Source of the DNA: Antedon mediterranea
Lineage: Eukaryota > Echinodermata > Crinoidea > Comatulida > Antedonidae
NCBI RefSeq assembly: GCF_964355755.1
Contig: NC_092670.1
Coordinates: forward strand, 19,775,201-19,839,200
DNA length: 64,000 nucleotides
Direction: 5' to 3'
The notes below the pieces were generated by a model. It was not told the origin of the DNA, did not search any database, and saw nothing but the letters and a program-made list of their open reading frames with translations. Positions within the stretch are counted from its first letter, which is position 1; every line of letters begins with the position of its first letter. A program made the position numbers and the translations under genes. Positions 35,845-47,804 of this stretch are shown here, piece by piece.

Positions 35845-35895
35845 GTCACAGGATTTGAACCACAGAATTAGTAAGCAGGCAACCACCAAGCCATA
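35845..35895 (-). mobile_element. tRNA-like SINE head
   Basis: The minus strand reads ATGGCTTGGTGGTTGCCTGC (A-box region), then TTACTAATTCTGTGGTTCAA and ATCC, a B-box GGTTCAAATCC. This is the classic arrangement of a tRNA-derived SINE promoter and one of the clearest in the window. Confidence 0.5.
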
Positions 35896-36459
35896 GTTCC
35901 AATCCAAAGGGTCACAATTATATAACAAGCAATAATGATTTACGTCACACTAGAATGCTTCCAGTATTTCTTGTGGGCAGGATGTATCTGCTGTAACAAG
36001 ACCTAATATCATATACCTTTCTTGAATAAGACTGAAAGAATGGTTTTCTTTAGGCTATGTTTTTCTCATCTATCACTCCAATTTACTACATTTCCAATTC
36101 TTTAATAAATTTATTCCATTATCTAAAGCATATCGTTCTACTAAGAGCTTGCTTGCTATTGCAAAATTTATCATTCTTATTTGTACAGATCTAGTCTACT
36201 GTTCTATTTTTAGTAAGTATATTTCACTTCGGAATCAATCAATAACTCATTGATTATCAATTCATAAATTAACCAGTTATTTTCAATGATTGATGTGATT
36301 TTTCAATGACTGATGTGATTGATTGATCTATTGAGAAGGTGATCAATTAATCAATTTAAATCAGTGATCTTCAAGCAATAGTATCTATTACATTTCTATT
36401 ATGTATCGTATATTTTAGGTAAGATCATCAGATCAGTTTTGAGAAATGAACGATTGAAC

Positions 36460-36525
36460 ACGGACTAATTGAACCAAAGACCTTCATAATACAAGCCAAA
36501 CCTGTTAACCGCCACACCACTAAAT
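36460..36525 (-). mobile_element. tRNA-like SINE head
   Basis: The minus strand reads TTAGTGGTGTGGCGGTTAAC, then AGGTTTGGCTTGTATTATGA and AGGTCTTTGGTTCAATTAGT. The box TCTTTGGTTCAATYAGT is shared with 60447-60505. The order of A- and B-box-like segments matches a tRNA-derived SINE. Confidence 0.5.
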
Positions 36526-39500
36526 TCATAATTATCTAATGTACTTTTAAAGTGAGTATATCATTATGGTTCATCAACAATGTGCTTAGAATTGGGCACA
36601 TGAGGACAATAATCTAAACATTAAAATTCTTCTCATTAACTTCTTAGCAGCTCTGTGACCTAAAGTCAACTAACATTTTCCAATATTTTTCGCTTGATCA
36701 GCTACTATGAACTGATTTTCATCAATTACAAGAAAATAGCCAAAGGTGGTTAGAGGCTACAAACAAACTTCTTTTTGTTAATAAAGTGCCCTTTCGAACT
36801 AGAAGCGAAAGTGATGGTAAACTACCTCATAAAGATTTTTGTGAACAATGAATCCTCTTTTAAAAACTTTGGTTATGGGCTTGTAAAGAGTCACCTCTTT
36901 CACACACACATTGCTGCCCCATTTTAAAAGTTTGTATTTCTGAAAGCTATAGAACTATCACCAACACACAAAATGTTGAGGCTACAATCAGTTTAGAACA
37001 CTAAACAAATTTTTTCCATTATAATTCCTGATTTCTTGTATATGTCACATATTTATACACTAGATTTCTCAGAATGAAGATGCTCAGAAGAGATTATGGA
37101 TATGGTCACAATCAGAGCTTAGCCACGTTTGATTACTATTATTTTCCTGTTTGACAGCTGCTAAAAGGTAAGGGAAATGTTTTTAACCACATAATTTCTT
37201 CAGGCATTATAATATAATTATTATATATTCATCAGTTGGTAATAACAATTATTATGAACACCGATCTTAACACTGGTCCTAACTTAGAGCTGCGACATTC
37301 ATGTCGTACATACTGCCAATACTTGTATCAATAACTACATTAAAACCTGGAAAACACTATTTTATTAACATAAAATGGATACGTATATTACTCTGGTCCT
37401 AAGTATTGAAAATTACAAATCTGAATCAAATGCAATGAAACAAACGTGGCTTCAAAATACAATATTAACGAAATTAATCATAAGGTTCAAAGTAATATCG
37501 AGATATTATGGAAACGTTATAATGTAATTAGTTATTACTATTGGATCAATTTCTATATATGGTAAATATTTTTTTAAAAATGATAGTGTATGCTGTTATT
37601 GTATAAGTTGACAGTATTTAAATAATCATTTCCTTTATGAACGTGACCATCATTACTGTCCATCAGAACATAAGCAACTGTTGACAGGTCAGTGTTATTA
37701 GTTTTGTTGATGAGTCTGGTAACTTAGTGACAATGCCAAAGTAAAATAGAATATATTTCCTGAAAATATCATAGATTAAATAGTGACCAGAAAGTTCTTT
37801 TGGCCAGGTGACCAGAACAAAATGACCATTGGATTCTGCTTTAATATATATTCGACCTTCACACATTTTTGGAAATAATCCTAAAATGATAAAATAATAG
37901 CAGAAACTCTCAGTATGAACAATTAGTGGTTTAAAAAGTTTCATATTAGATATGTTTGTGTTTTCTCCTCACCTGTTAGACCTATCATGCTATTAATTGC
38001 CGTGTACCATCTGACAATTGCATAAAATCATGAAATAAAATCCCTATTTCAGATATCATTGAAGTAAGATAAGAAAATCAATGGTTTATTGATATAGAAA
38101 ACTTATTGTATGTTTGACCCTTAACAATTACATAACACAGTTAACACTCTTGTTTTTTCTGAAAAACAGATTAATTGGGTCCTCCCAGTAGGGTCAAATT
38201 TCTGGGTGTAGTATAAAGTGAATGTGTTTTTTACAAATATCTAAATGAAGAGCTATATTCCATCATTCATTCACACTTCCAAAATGTCATATCTCTATTT
38301 GTTACTCAGTAAAAAAAAAAATAAATTGATACTATTTTTATTTTCAATATATTTAACCTTTATAAAAGACATATACAAAGATATGATTGATATGTTTTCG
38401 TAGAAAAAAAAGTATCGTGAGAAAAAACGATGAAATAGAAAGATAAAACGTGCTCAAACCAACCAAAGTAACCGTGACCTATTTGGACCAAAAAACAAAA
38501 ACATATTAAACATCCTAATAATTAATGACTCACACCAATTAAATCTAATCTAATTTAGAAATTTTTATCTAATTATTTGTCATTAATACTTAATATAGTA
38601 ACAACATTGTGTCATGAACATTTAAGTTAGGATGTATGTGTCAGATACAATCTGACTAAAAAAGAGTTGGGACTGGGCTGGTCAGTCAAAAAGGGACGGG
38701 TAATTACTATTTATTTAGTGATTATTGGCAAATGGTATAAAAGTAAGGAGGGATTAGAAAGGAAATCCTGTACTTATGTAAACATAAAAATATTACAAGT
38801 CATAAGAACTATATGTTAAGATGTATCAGATGTAATCTAAGAAAGATGGAACTGGGCTGGTCAGGGGTGATTATTTTTATTTTAAGTGGTTAATATTGGT
38901 TAATTTAAGGAGTGATTAGAAAGGAAATCTTATACTACATACTGTAAACTATCCGACATATTTGAGAAAAAATGAGTAAAGAAGTTAATTATAATACAAT
39001 TAGATTTAAACGAAGTATAGCAGAAAAAATGGATGACACCTGTTATGTTATGCAAATATTAAGCAAAAATCTTTATAGCCAATCAACACTCACAACGTAC
39101 TGTTACTACTACTGTAATGTAAAAAATGTGAATTTATCATTTATAATAATAGATTTTTTGTACTTTTAAAAGATGAACAAGCTCATTTTTTTTTCAACAA
39201 CAACGGAGAGAATGTCGACCTTTGACACATAACACACCAGTAATTGATCAGAAGCTAATTGTTATTTAGATAAGCTGATGGATAATAAGATCTTGTGGTA
39301 TACAGGTTTTAGTGATCTTTTAAGTGATAATCGGATTAATATTCCTTCAAGAGGAATACTATTTCCATTACCTGGGAATTAGAGAATAAATTAAACAACA
39401 ACAATGATCAGAAATTTAAATTAGTCCCATTATTACAAAGTTTATGATGAAAGCTAAAAATAGATATTAAATTTATGACACAAGAGTTACTGCAGTAGAA

Positions 39501-41093
39501 TTGTTTTGATGAAGGACTGTGTGGATGTAGATTCTCTTGATAAAGCTGATACATTATTCTTTTTATAAAGTGCAATCGGGTTTTGACATGGTTGCTAAGA
39601 CAACCTTCTATCTCTCTATTACAATTTGTGACTTCAAGCGTTAGTTACATAAACGAGAATCAACATTTTATAATAGCCAAATTTTACCATTTCTGATATA
39701 TTTTACCAGTTCTGTAAATAATATCCTTTCTCAAGTTTAGTACAAAAAACTTAAACATTGCAATGTCTCAATGTGTATATTGATGTATTTATTTTTACAA
39801 TTTGGGAGTACAAGACCTTAGTATTTCCATATGGTGTTATTTTTTCATAGGCTTCTAGCTGGTAACTTTGAAAAGGGCACATCGGAAAACATGGAGATTT
39901 GTTTGAAACCTTGATCCTCCTACTTACTTGAGTAACATCATACATTTAGTTCAAACATGAACTGGGAAAGTCTCAACATCCTTTTAATATGTCTGCTCAC
40001 CAAGCAAATAATACAGAAGATATGTGTTGCAAAGATTAAAAAATAATGAAAGTACTAAGAAGTACAGAGATGTTTTGTTCTATAAACATTATATCTAAAT
40101 ATCCATAAATAAACTACCAGTTTTAGATCCATCATCATCAATATCAAATTTACGCTGACAGTTCTAAGAGGTAATGTTTTCTACGATCCAAAAATGCCTG
40201 ACAATGTCAAAAAAGCAATTGAACAAGAAATCAAATTGAAGCTTAAACATAAATAGTAATTCTTTTCTGCCGGTTGCTAGGGAACAGAATACTTATTTGA
40301 TGGTCTGTAATCAGCATTTTGATGAGTTAAAACTGAAAAATAACAACGCAATTTACTGCTGAAATGAATTAGTGGGCAGTTTTATGAGACCATCTTATTT
40401 TACAAATATTACTTTAAAATATTGTGTTCAGATTCAGAGAGCTTATTATAGCTCAATGTATAAACAGTGCAGATTTGAACAATGATGAGTACAGATTGAG
40501 AGCTTCTATGATACCTATATCTTTAAAGAGCTGGGCTGACATTTATCAATCATTTGGGGCTTTGTCATCTAAGATTTTTAAAAATATTATAGGTTATTTT
40601 GAAAACTGACTTCGTATGCAAAATCATTAATTTTTGCTAACAATAATAAGGAATACTTTATTTTGACACGGGGAAGCTTGTGTTCTTCTACAAGACCATG
40701 GTTACTTAAAGAGTACAAAAAAAAAACAAAAGGTAGAAAAAAAAAAAGAAAAAAGAAAAACAGAAACACTAATATTACAAAATAAAAGTACAACATTTAA
40801 AAAAATCATATCCAGTCAAGAAGAGACCGGTGGTATGGAAATAAGTACTGTAGTGTATGGTAAATGTTGGTGGATGTAGATGTCTCAAATTAGGAGATGG
40901 AAAAATATAAAAATAAATTTGAAAGGGCAGGAGAAGGCTTTAGAGGCAGATAAATAAAATTACACAAAGCAAGATCAAGAATACTAAGTTATGAAAATCT
41001 GCACATGCTTAACTCTACATCGGTGTTGTGACAGCTTTTGTTTTAGAATTGATGCTGTTATCTGGAAGTAGACAATTGTAACAACCTGCTATA
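36526..41093. other. AT-rich non-coding stretch
   Basis: The plus-strand frame at 40424-40609 follows a possible acceptor (GTGTTCAG) and is less hydrophobic than neighbouring frames, but it has no donor or recognised domain. Purine-rich A/AAAG tracts at 40710-40760 follow AAGGAATACTTTATTTTGAC, which resembles a LINE 3' end. A sequence near 38640-38760 (GATGTATGTGTCAGA, GGACTGGGCTGGTCAG) is partly repeated at 38820-38900. Confidence 0.3.
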
Positions 41094-42396
41094 CTTTGAC
41101 CAGGGAAGAGTAAAATGTATACTCTTCCCTGCAGTGGCGTATCTAGGATTTTGAAGTTGGGGGGGCCGGGAATTGCCAATTTGCCGACAAAATTGGTGTC
41201 ATTATCTGTACATACACGACGTCTCTGATCAATATATGTTCTAGGATTACATAGTCATATTGTCTTATATGGGATAACGATGCAAAATTAAAACCAAACC
41301 AACATTATCTGTTAGTATGTTGTATTCATATTACAATAAAGAAAGAGTTAGGAAAATCTGACTTGTAGTTTTCGAAATATAGGGTCTAAAACATCGCCGA
41401 AAATGATTGTTTTTAGCCACGAAAGAAGTAAAACAATTTGCGGCCTCAGTCGACAATTCTATTAACTACGCCATTTTTGGTTAAAATAATTACATATAAT
41501 TACGTTTTTTAGTAATTTATTTTATATATCACCATTGGAAATATCAATAAAACATGTTATTAAATGCTTATAAAATATATAAAGTTGTTTACTTAACGGA
41601 ATTCGGACAAATTCATTGCTCTAACTTTGTGTAGTAACGATCAGCGAGATTCATGGTACACGCGCGAGAGAAAACATTCCGCTGCGGGTGATTCGCATCC
41701 ACCAATCAAATCAGCTAGAATCCTAAATCATTCAACCGTGAGCAATGCCAATCGCGAGAAAGCTCAGCTTTGATTGGCTTACGATGACATCATATCACAA
41801 AATGGTGGTTTTGTAGTTGAGCCTCACGGAATATTCTGTTCCAAAAATGAAATACATGGATATTTCTTATGGTATATGTGCTTTTTCTTTAAAAATTTTG
41901 AATAATAAAGGCCTCATATCGAGAAAAAAAAACGGGTTTTTGGCACTTAATATAATAAATATATCTTAGACAAAAAAGCACATGGCATGTGGAACTATAT
42001 AATCTCTTAGCGTAGGAAGACATACAAATCTCAGGTTATGAGAGGCTCAACTGCATGCAAAAACAAGGTTTTAGGGTAAGGTCAAAGACTTTTGAGTAAA
42101 CAATCTACCGCGTACGGCCGTACGTACGTGCTACACATTTTAAACGTGTTTCGTTAGATGTAATGAAAATCAAAAATAGTTGATCTGAAGGGATCAATGA
42201 TATGATATGTAAATAAACAAACACTCAAAAGAATTATGTTTACAGTTCAATTATTGTCAGAATAAATAGTTTATTTTTTTTCCCCGGCACCTTTGTTTGC
42301 CGACGGCCGCGATGATGTGCCGACGGAAACAAAATCAGGGGGGGCCCGGGCCCCCCCGGCCCCCTACTGGATACGCCACTGCTTCCCTGCTTTAAC
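41094..42396. mobile_element. Palindromic micro-insertion (3), interrupted by hAT-like element
   Basis: CAGGGAAGAGT-AAAATGTAT-ACTCTTCCCTG (41101-41131) has the same end sequence as the insertion at 20407. Its left flank is CTTTGAC (41094-41100). The matching right flank, CTTTAAC (42390-42396, 6 of 7), now lies beyond the hAT-like element, whose own 8-bp duplication is the last eight bases of the palindrome. The order of events can therefore be read: micro-insertion first, hAT-like insertion second. Confidence 0.7.
41132..42381. mobile_element. hAT-like non-autonomous element, 1250 bp
   Basis: The element runs from CAGTGGCGTATC to GATACGCCACTG and is flanked by perfect CTTCCCTG duplications (41124-41131 and 42382-42389). 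An 8-bp duplication with CAGTGGCG-type ends indicates hAT, with P-like superfamilies as an alternative. Just inside both ends are G/C runs (GGGGGGGCC on the left; a GGGGGGGCCCGGGCCCCCCC palindrome on the right). The interior has two GATTGG/CCAATC-type boxes, GCGCGAG and CGTACGGCCGTACGTACG motifs, and no frame long enough for a transposase. It is a non-autonomous derivative and appears fairly young given its intact duplications. Confidence 0.85.
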
Positions 42397-44404
42397 TGCA
42401 TCAGGTAATCAAAAAGTCTGGAATAAAAAACGTCACCGCAAGAAATGAATAAGAAACATTTATAAAAACTTTTCTTTTGACAGATTTCAGATGAAAATTG
42501 GCATTTTCATTTAAAAAAGGAAAGAGGTGACGGAGCAAAGGAAGTCACAATTAAATATTACAATACTACTGATTTTTGGAGCAGAAAGCGAAATATAGAA
42601 TGATAGGTATAGGAACTAAAAAGGTAAGGAAAAACTACCTCCTGAATAAATTATTAAAGTTGAATGTTATGTTTTAAGATTCAGTTGTGAATATGAAAAA
42701 TAGGGGGCCAAAAAATATGATAATTACTGAAACAATAGTATCTGATTTTTGTTATCACATTTGACATGTTCCAATGCAGAAAAATCACAAACTTTTTTAA
42801 GCTGAACAACATTGCATTGTAATTCTCATGTTAAATTGACTAATTAACCTAATCAGTTATTTTCAATTTTGTTGTTAAATGGTGAAATTGAAAAAAAATA
42901 ATAATAAAATAATCAACACAAAATGTTATAAATTCAATTTTTAATTGGCATATAGAAACATCACAAATTTGCAATCTAATGGAAAGTACCTCAATCAAAC
43001 CAAGGCTCAATAATTATTTGTGACAGTATTATATTAAACATGTGTGAAGTAGAGACATAAGGGAGGTAAAATCAATGTTGCTTATGTTGCCTAGCAGGAA
43101 GGGGTAATTATAGAATTACCCCATTTTTAAATATAAAACATGAAATCAAATATAATTAAACATCTAACTTTTTTTAAACACGAAACATTTATTGTATATT
43201 TTACAACACAATCCAAACTCAATCCACTGCGGTGTTTTCGGTAAAATTACGGCCAATATAACATTATTTTTTAGAATATATAAATATGAGTCTGAATTGT
43301 ATCTGTTAGTTGAATCCTGGGAATTATTTTATAGTAAAAAAAATTACAAGTATACTTCATTATTTTATAAGTAGGCATTGAGGACTAATTTTGAGTTACT
43401 ATTAATGAAGTTTTTATTGTGAAAATGAAAAATGTCAATTTAGATAATATACAGTAAAATTGAGGTTGAAAACATGAAGACGCCCTCAATGTGGTCTAAA
43501 ACCCAAATAAATTAAACAATCTATCACTATAGGTATTATCCCCATTCTACAGGAATAAACCCATCCCGAAGTTTTGAGCACAGTAGAATCCTATTAAAAT
43601 GACACCTTTGGCACCTAAAAAAGTGTTACCAGGGATATTACTTGCTGTATGCCTACTTCTTACTGTATATAAAACATACAGCAAGTTTGAGAAATACTTT
43701 CCGAGCTTACTTAATTACAACATCTAATAAAAAGAAAATAGAGCACACTATAGAAAGTTTATATCTCAAACGATAATGCTATATCAGACTTGAATAGCAA
43801 GAGACAATATGGTTTATTTTTACAGATAATTACATCAAAGAATGTAGACCGCTCCAGAAGGAAACAAACCGAATTTACTATAAATTGTAATAGATACTTT
43901 TGTATATACTGTTAAAATATATATGTCCTCTATGTCTATACTGAACAATTGGGTAAAGTTACTACGATAATATCGTCTGATATTTTTACAAACTATCATT
44001 TTGTTTTTGTATTCTACATCAGTGACTCGGTAAATTAAACCAGGTCATTTTGTCAACAGTGAACTTTTCAGCTCAGTAAACATACAGGCTCGTTTAATTT
44101 TCCAGAGAATATTTCGCTCGGTTAAACTAAGTCGACCAAGTACATGGAACATCCACATCAAACTATGATAACATTTATTTAAACTTTAATCTAAAAAAAT
44201 TATGACATATGGTCACCCAAAACTTAACTACATTTAAAAAAATTTAATACTGCTTTTGGACTCAATAACAAAATAAAGATCTTCTTTCATAAATCAGAAC
44301 AATAAAAAGAATTAACTTCCACAAATCAAAATAATAATAAAGAGTCCAGTTCAGTCACAAACTTTACCTTTTCCAAAAAACTCTATACCTTATTTTTATT
44401 TTTT
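42397..44404. other. AT-rich non-coding stretch
   Basis: An inverted repeat GGGGTAATT-ATAG-AATTACCCC lies at about 43102-43123 without flanking direct repeats. No gene is seen. Confidence 0.35.
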
Positions 44405-44640
44405 TATTTTATGTCTTTAGGCAATGTGGCCAAGGATTACCAATAGTGAATTAATCACTGTCCTATCAGATAGGTGGTAATCCTCCTGATACAGGGGCTA
44501 TTGTGTGAACCAGTTCACCGGGGTAACCCCCTACTCTTTTTCGAATAATGAACTGGGTTCTTTAAAGTACACACAGGTTATAACTGTGTACACTGGACCT
44601 ACGGTTTATAGTCCTTATCCGAGAAGACTTTGCTGCATTT
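44405..44640 (+). repeat. Possible fragment of a dispersed repeat
   Basis: GC-richer, non-coding-looking sequence with CCAAGGATTACCAATAGTG, GTTCACCGGGGTAACCCCCT and GGTTTATAGTCCTTATCCGA. It stands out from its AT-rich surroundings and looks like an imported repeat. The two plus-strand frames nearby (44505-44976) are not recognised proteins. The boundaries are approximate. Confidence 0.3.
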
Positions 44641-44979
44641 CTTATGCCATCAAGTCGTTTAAAGACTTGAACCTTAATACTTTCGAACCTCTGTCTCTTT
44701 GGAAATGTGTTTTCATCATTAGATTAAAAAACCTGGCTGAAATAGGATTTCAATGGGATGGATGAATCCATCAAACCCACCGAGGTACAGCACAACTTAT
44801 TGATATCAACATTACCATATTCCTTAAGACTCATTCAAGCTTTCATATTCCCAATGCAAACAATGGAGATTGAGGGCATCATTTTATTAGCCGTTTTCAA
44901 TATATTAAGTGTGTCTATCAAATTTATAAGAAATAAAATATTCAGAACATCTATAGCTTGGCTCTACATAATTTAACAT

Positions 44980-47775
44980 TAGGATAGCATTAATAAAAAC
45001 AATATTGAGTACTTTAAAAAGCCATACATTTTATTATGGAATGTACCTAATGAACTTATTATGCACAGTACAGTACATTAGAATCATACATTTTACATCA
45101 CTTTCTGCGTTGAGGGTAAAGGTAACACAAATGTTTTTCGAAAGAAGTATAAACTGAAAGTTAAAAGAAAAAGTGAGTATGTATTTCAAGAAAAAGTGTG
45201 TGTGTATTTGAACAGGACACTTGACTGAAATTGATGACTTTTCTAACAATTTTTAGAAGCCTAATATTGAATGAAGTAACCTATGTTTATAATAACCCCC
45301 TAGTATAGGTATTTTCATAACTAATTACACACTACCATATACATACATTGTCATAATACACTTGCTTGAATAGCATAAATTTTCTCCCGTTTAACCAGAC
45401 ACAAAAGAATAGCCTCAAGCCATACAAAGAATAACACAATATTACGCAGTTGCGCAATCCATTGTACTACTAAATATAAAGACAGGGGAATAGTTAAAGA
45501 GAATGATAGATTTATTAAGATTCTAACGTAACATAAATCAATAGGTTGCCTAATTGATCGTACTTCAACCTGTAGAGTATTGCAACAAATTATTGGACTT
45601 GCAACAAGTGGACATATTGTACATCAGAAGTACAATTAGTTTAAAGATGATAATGCTTTAACATTGTTAGAATTCCTATTTCTATAGGATCTTTTTACTG
45701 GAAATGGACATGGTTTATTAAGTTACTGCAGTAATTCTTCTGAAATTCTTAACTACAAGTAGATATTATTGTGCATCAGAAGGTATAATCAGCCTAATTA
45801 TATTACAGTTGGACAAAATCAATTATATTGAAACAAGATGACATTGTTTACCACTATTACATTCTTACTGCAGTTACTGCAGTAATTCCTAAGAAACTAT
45901 ATAGACATCAATTTAGAATGTTCATAGTTCATCACGTACAAAATGAACTAGACTTAATGCAATATACATTAAAAAATAATTATTGTAACGCTTGTATAGT
46001 CAAACGGATCAAATATGGATCTAGGTTTCCCCATATTCAGTCAATCAATTAATAAACAACGGTGTCTCATGTATAGGAAGTTTTTAAATTAACCGAATTG
46101 ATGCAAAAGCACAATTTAAATTGAATGGTTCATCCATGGAATTATGATGTGAGCTGTTAGATAGTGATTGGTGTAGACACGAATAAAAATTAATAATGTA
46201 CTATTGATACGTGTACGTACCATACATAGTTTAAAGCACTTTGCGGTGTAAATCAATAGTAGTAAATAAGTTTTTAATTCAAGCCGACATTACAGTATAT
46301 TAATTCAAAAGTAACATAATTGGTAGGATGGCAACATGGCTTTTTTTTTCTTCGTTGATGGTTTCTAGTTTTTAAAATATCATTTGTCTTTGTACACCCA
46401 ACAAGTTTCGGGGAGAATATATATATCCCACCAAACAATAATTAAGTTTATATTAAACTAATTTGCATAAACATATTTATTAATTTCATATCAAGTGTGA
46501 TGATGTTTATCCCTTGCATCCTCTTTATTCATCATTTAGAGAATTTTTTATTTACATGATCCGTTAACATCCTCTGCTGAAAGAACTTGATATATCACTC
46601 TGTGAATGGAAAATGATGGAAATGTTGCACTCTGTATATATTGACATCCTCACTATCTTTTTAATAAAGTGCAAAGATGTAATATGACCCACAAACAGCG
46701 CCCTCTCAGTGTACTTGTAAAATATCTAGTAACAAAATATTATGAAATAGAATCATAGCTAAAAGCAATGGTGGTCGGTCTCTAAGGTGTTACATAGATA
46801 GACTTGTCACTAAATACTAACTTCTTTTATTATCAGCCCCCTAGCTTTTGTTTGTTTGATTCCTTAAACTAATAAAAGAGGACATTTATATTTGCCATAA
46901 GAAAAATTTACTAATTAAGCAAAAAGCAAATAAACAAAATAAATTTATGAATGTGTAAACAACTGGTGGGGAAAATACAAGACAGAAAAAGTAAATCAGT
47001 GCTAGACTGGATAATACAAACTTTTTAAAGATACTGGTGAGGGGAACAGATGTGTACAACGAATATAATTTTGTCATTGCATCACAAATTCTTTATGATT
47101 TAAATAAGTTATAGCAGAAGCTGAACCTATGATTCTTTACGTTGTTATTACATTTGTCAACTTGAAATTCAAAAATCTCTATCTTTTTACAAATTAATCG
47201 CAAATTTATATGTATAAAGTTGAATGAAAGAATAAATAGAAACCATTATGGTAACCTGAAACTTTTTTAATAGGACTTATCTACATGGGATATTGTAAAC
47301 AAAACCAATAAAATTACACCCACTTAACACATTAAAACATTAATTACAAATATATAACATGAAACATGATGCCCTTCCAAATATCAGATTTCACATTGTC
47401 TTCATATACTTTTTTTTTCTAAAAACCACATCCAACAGCTAAATCACCAATTACAGGATGCTTTAAATTCATATACTTTCTAACTGATTTAAAAAAGTTT
47501 TTTTAATGAGGTATGTTGCTACTTTGGCCATTAGACAACATCTGGATTTCTTCTAACCTATGGCTAGATCAGTCAGGAGATATCTGTGATAAATCTTGGT
47601 CATACGCAATTGAATATTTGATAGAAGTACAAATATGTACCTTACTTCAAATTAAACTTTAGTGAAAACTGAAGCAAGGTTGTAGACTTGGGGATTTCTA
47701 ACACTGTACTATTGCAATTTAAATAGAACTCTGGATTGTTAAACAAGAATGTCTTAACTACCAAGCTCAGCTATA
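44980..47775. other. AT-rich stretch with TTACTGCAGTAA motifs
   Basis: Motifs lie at 45723-45736 and, as a direct 9-bp repeat (TTACTGCAG twice, then TAATT), at 45865-45887. No exon or complete element is seen. Confidence 0.4.
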
Positions 47776-47804
47776 GTAGTACCATGGTACCTCCATGGTA
47801 GTAC
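47776..47804. mobile_element. Micro-insertion with 7-bp duplication (4)
   Basis: The 15-bp insert CATGGTACCTCCATG (47783-47797) lies between exact GTAGTAC copies (47776-47782 and 47798-47804). Its reverse complement, CATGGAGGTACCATG, is nearly the insert found at 63099, and its CATGGAG start matches the one at 31812. Confidence 0.75.

Noticed and set aside
37663-37944. 93-codon minus-strand frame
   Set aside because: No recognised domain, AT-rich codon use and no splice sites at its ends.
39347-39368. ATTCCTTCAAGAGGAAT hairpin considered as another micro-insertion
   Set aside because: No flanking direct repeats, and the arms differ from the CAGGGA/CATGGA ends.
40424-40609. Plus-strand frame preceded by a possible acceptor
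   Set aside because: Looks slightly protein-like, but there is no donor, no partner exon and no recognised family.
43100-43125. Inverted repeat GGGGTAATT...AATTACCCC considered as another micro-insertion
   Set aside because: It lacks flanking 7-bp direct repeats and does not have CA...TG ends.
44505-44976. Two adjacent plus-strand frames
   Set aside because: They cover a GC-richer patch that looks like a dispersed repeat; no domain and no splice logic.
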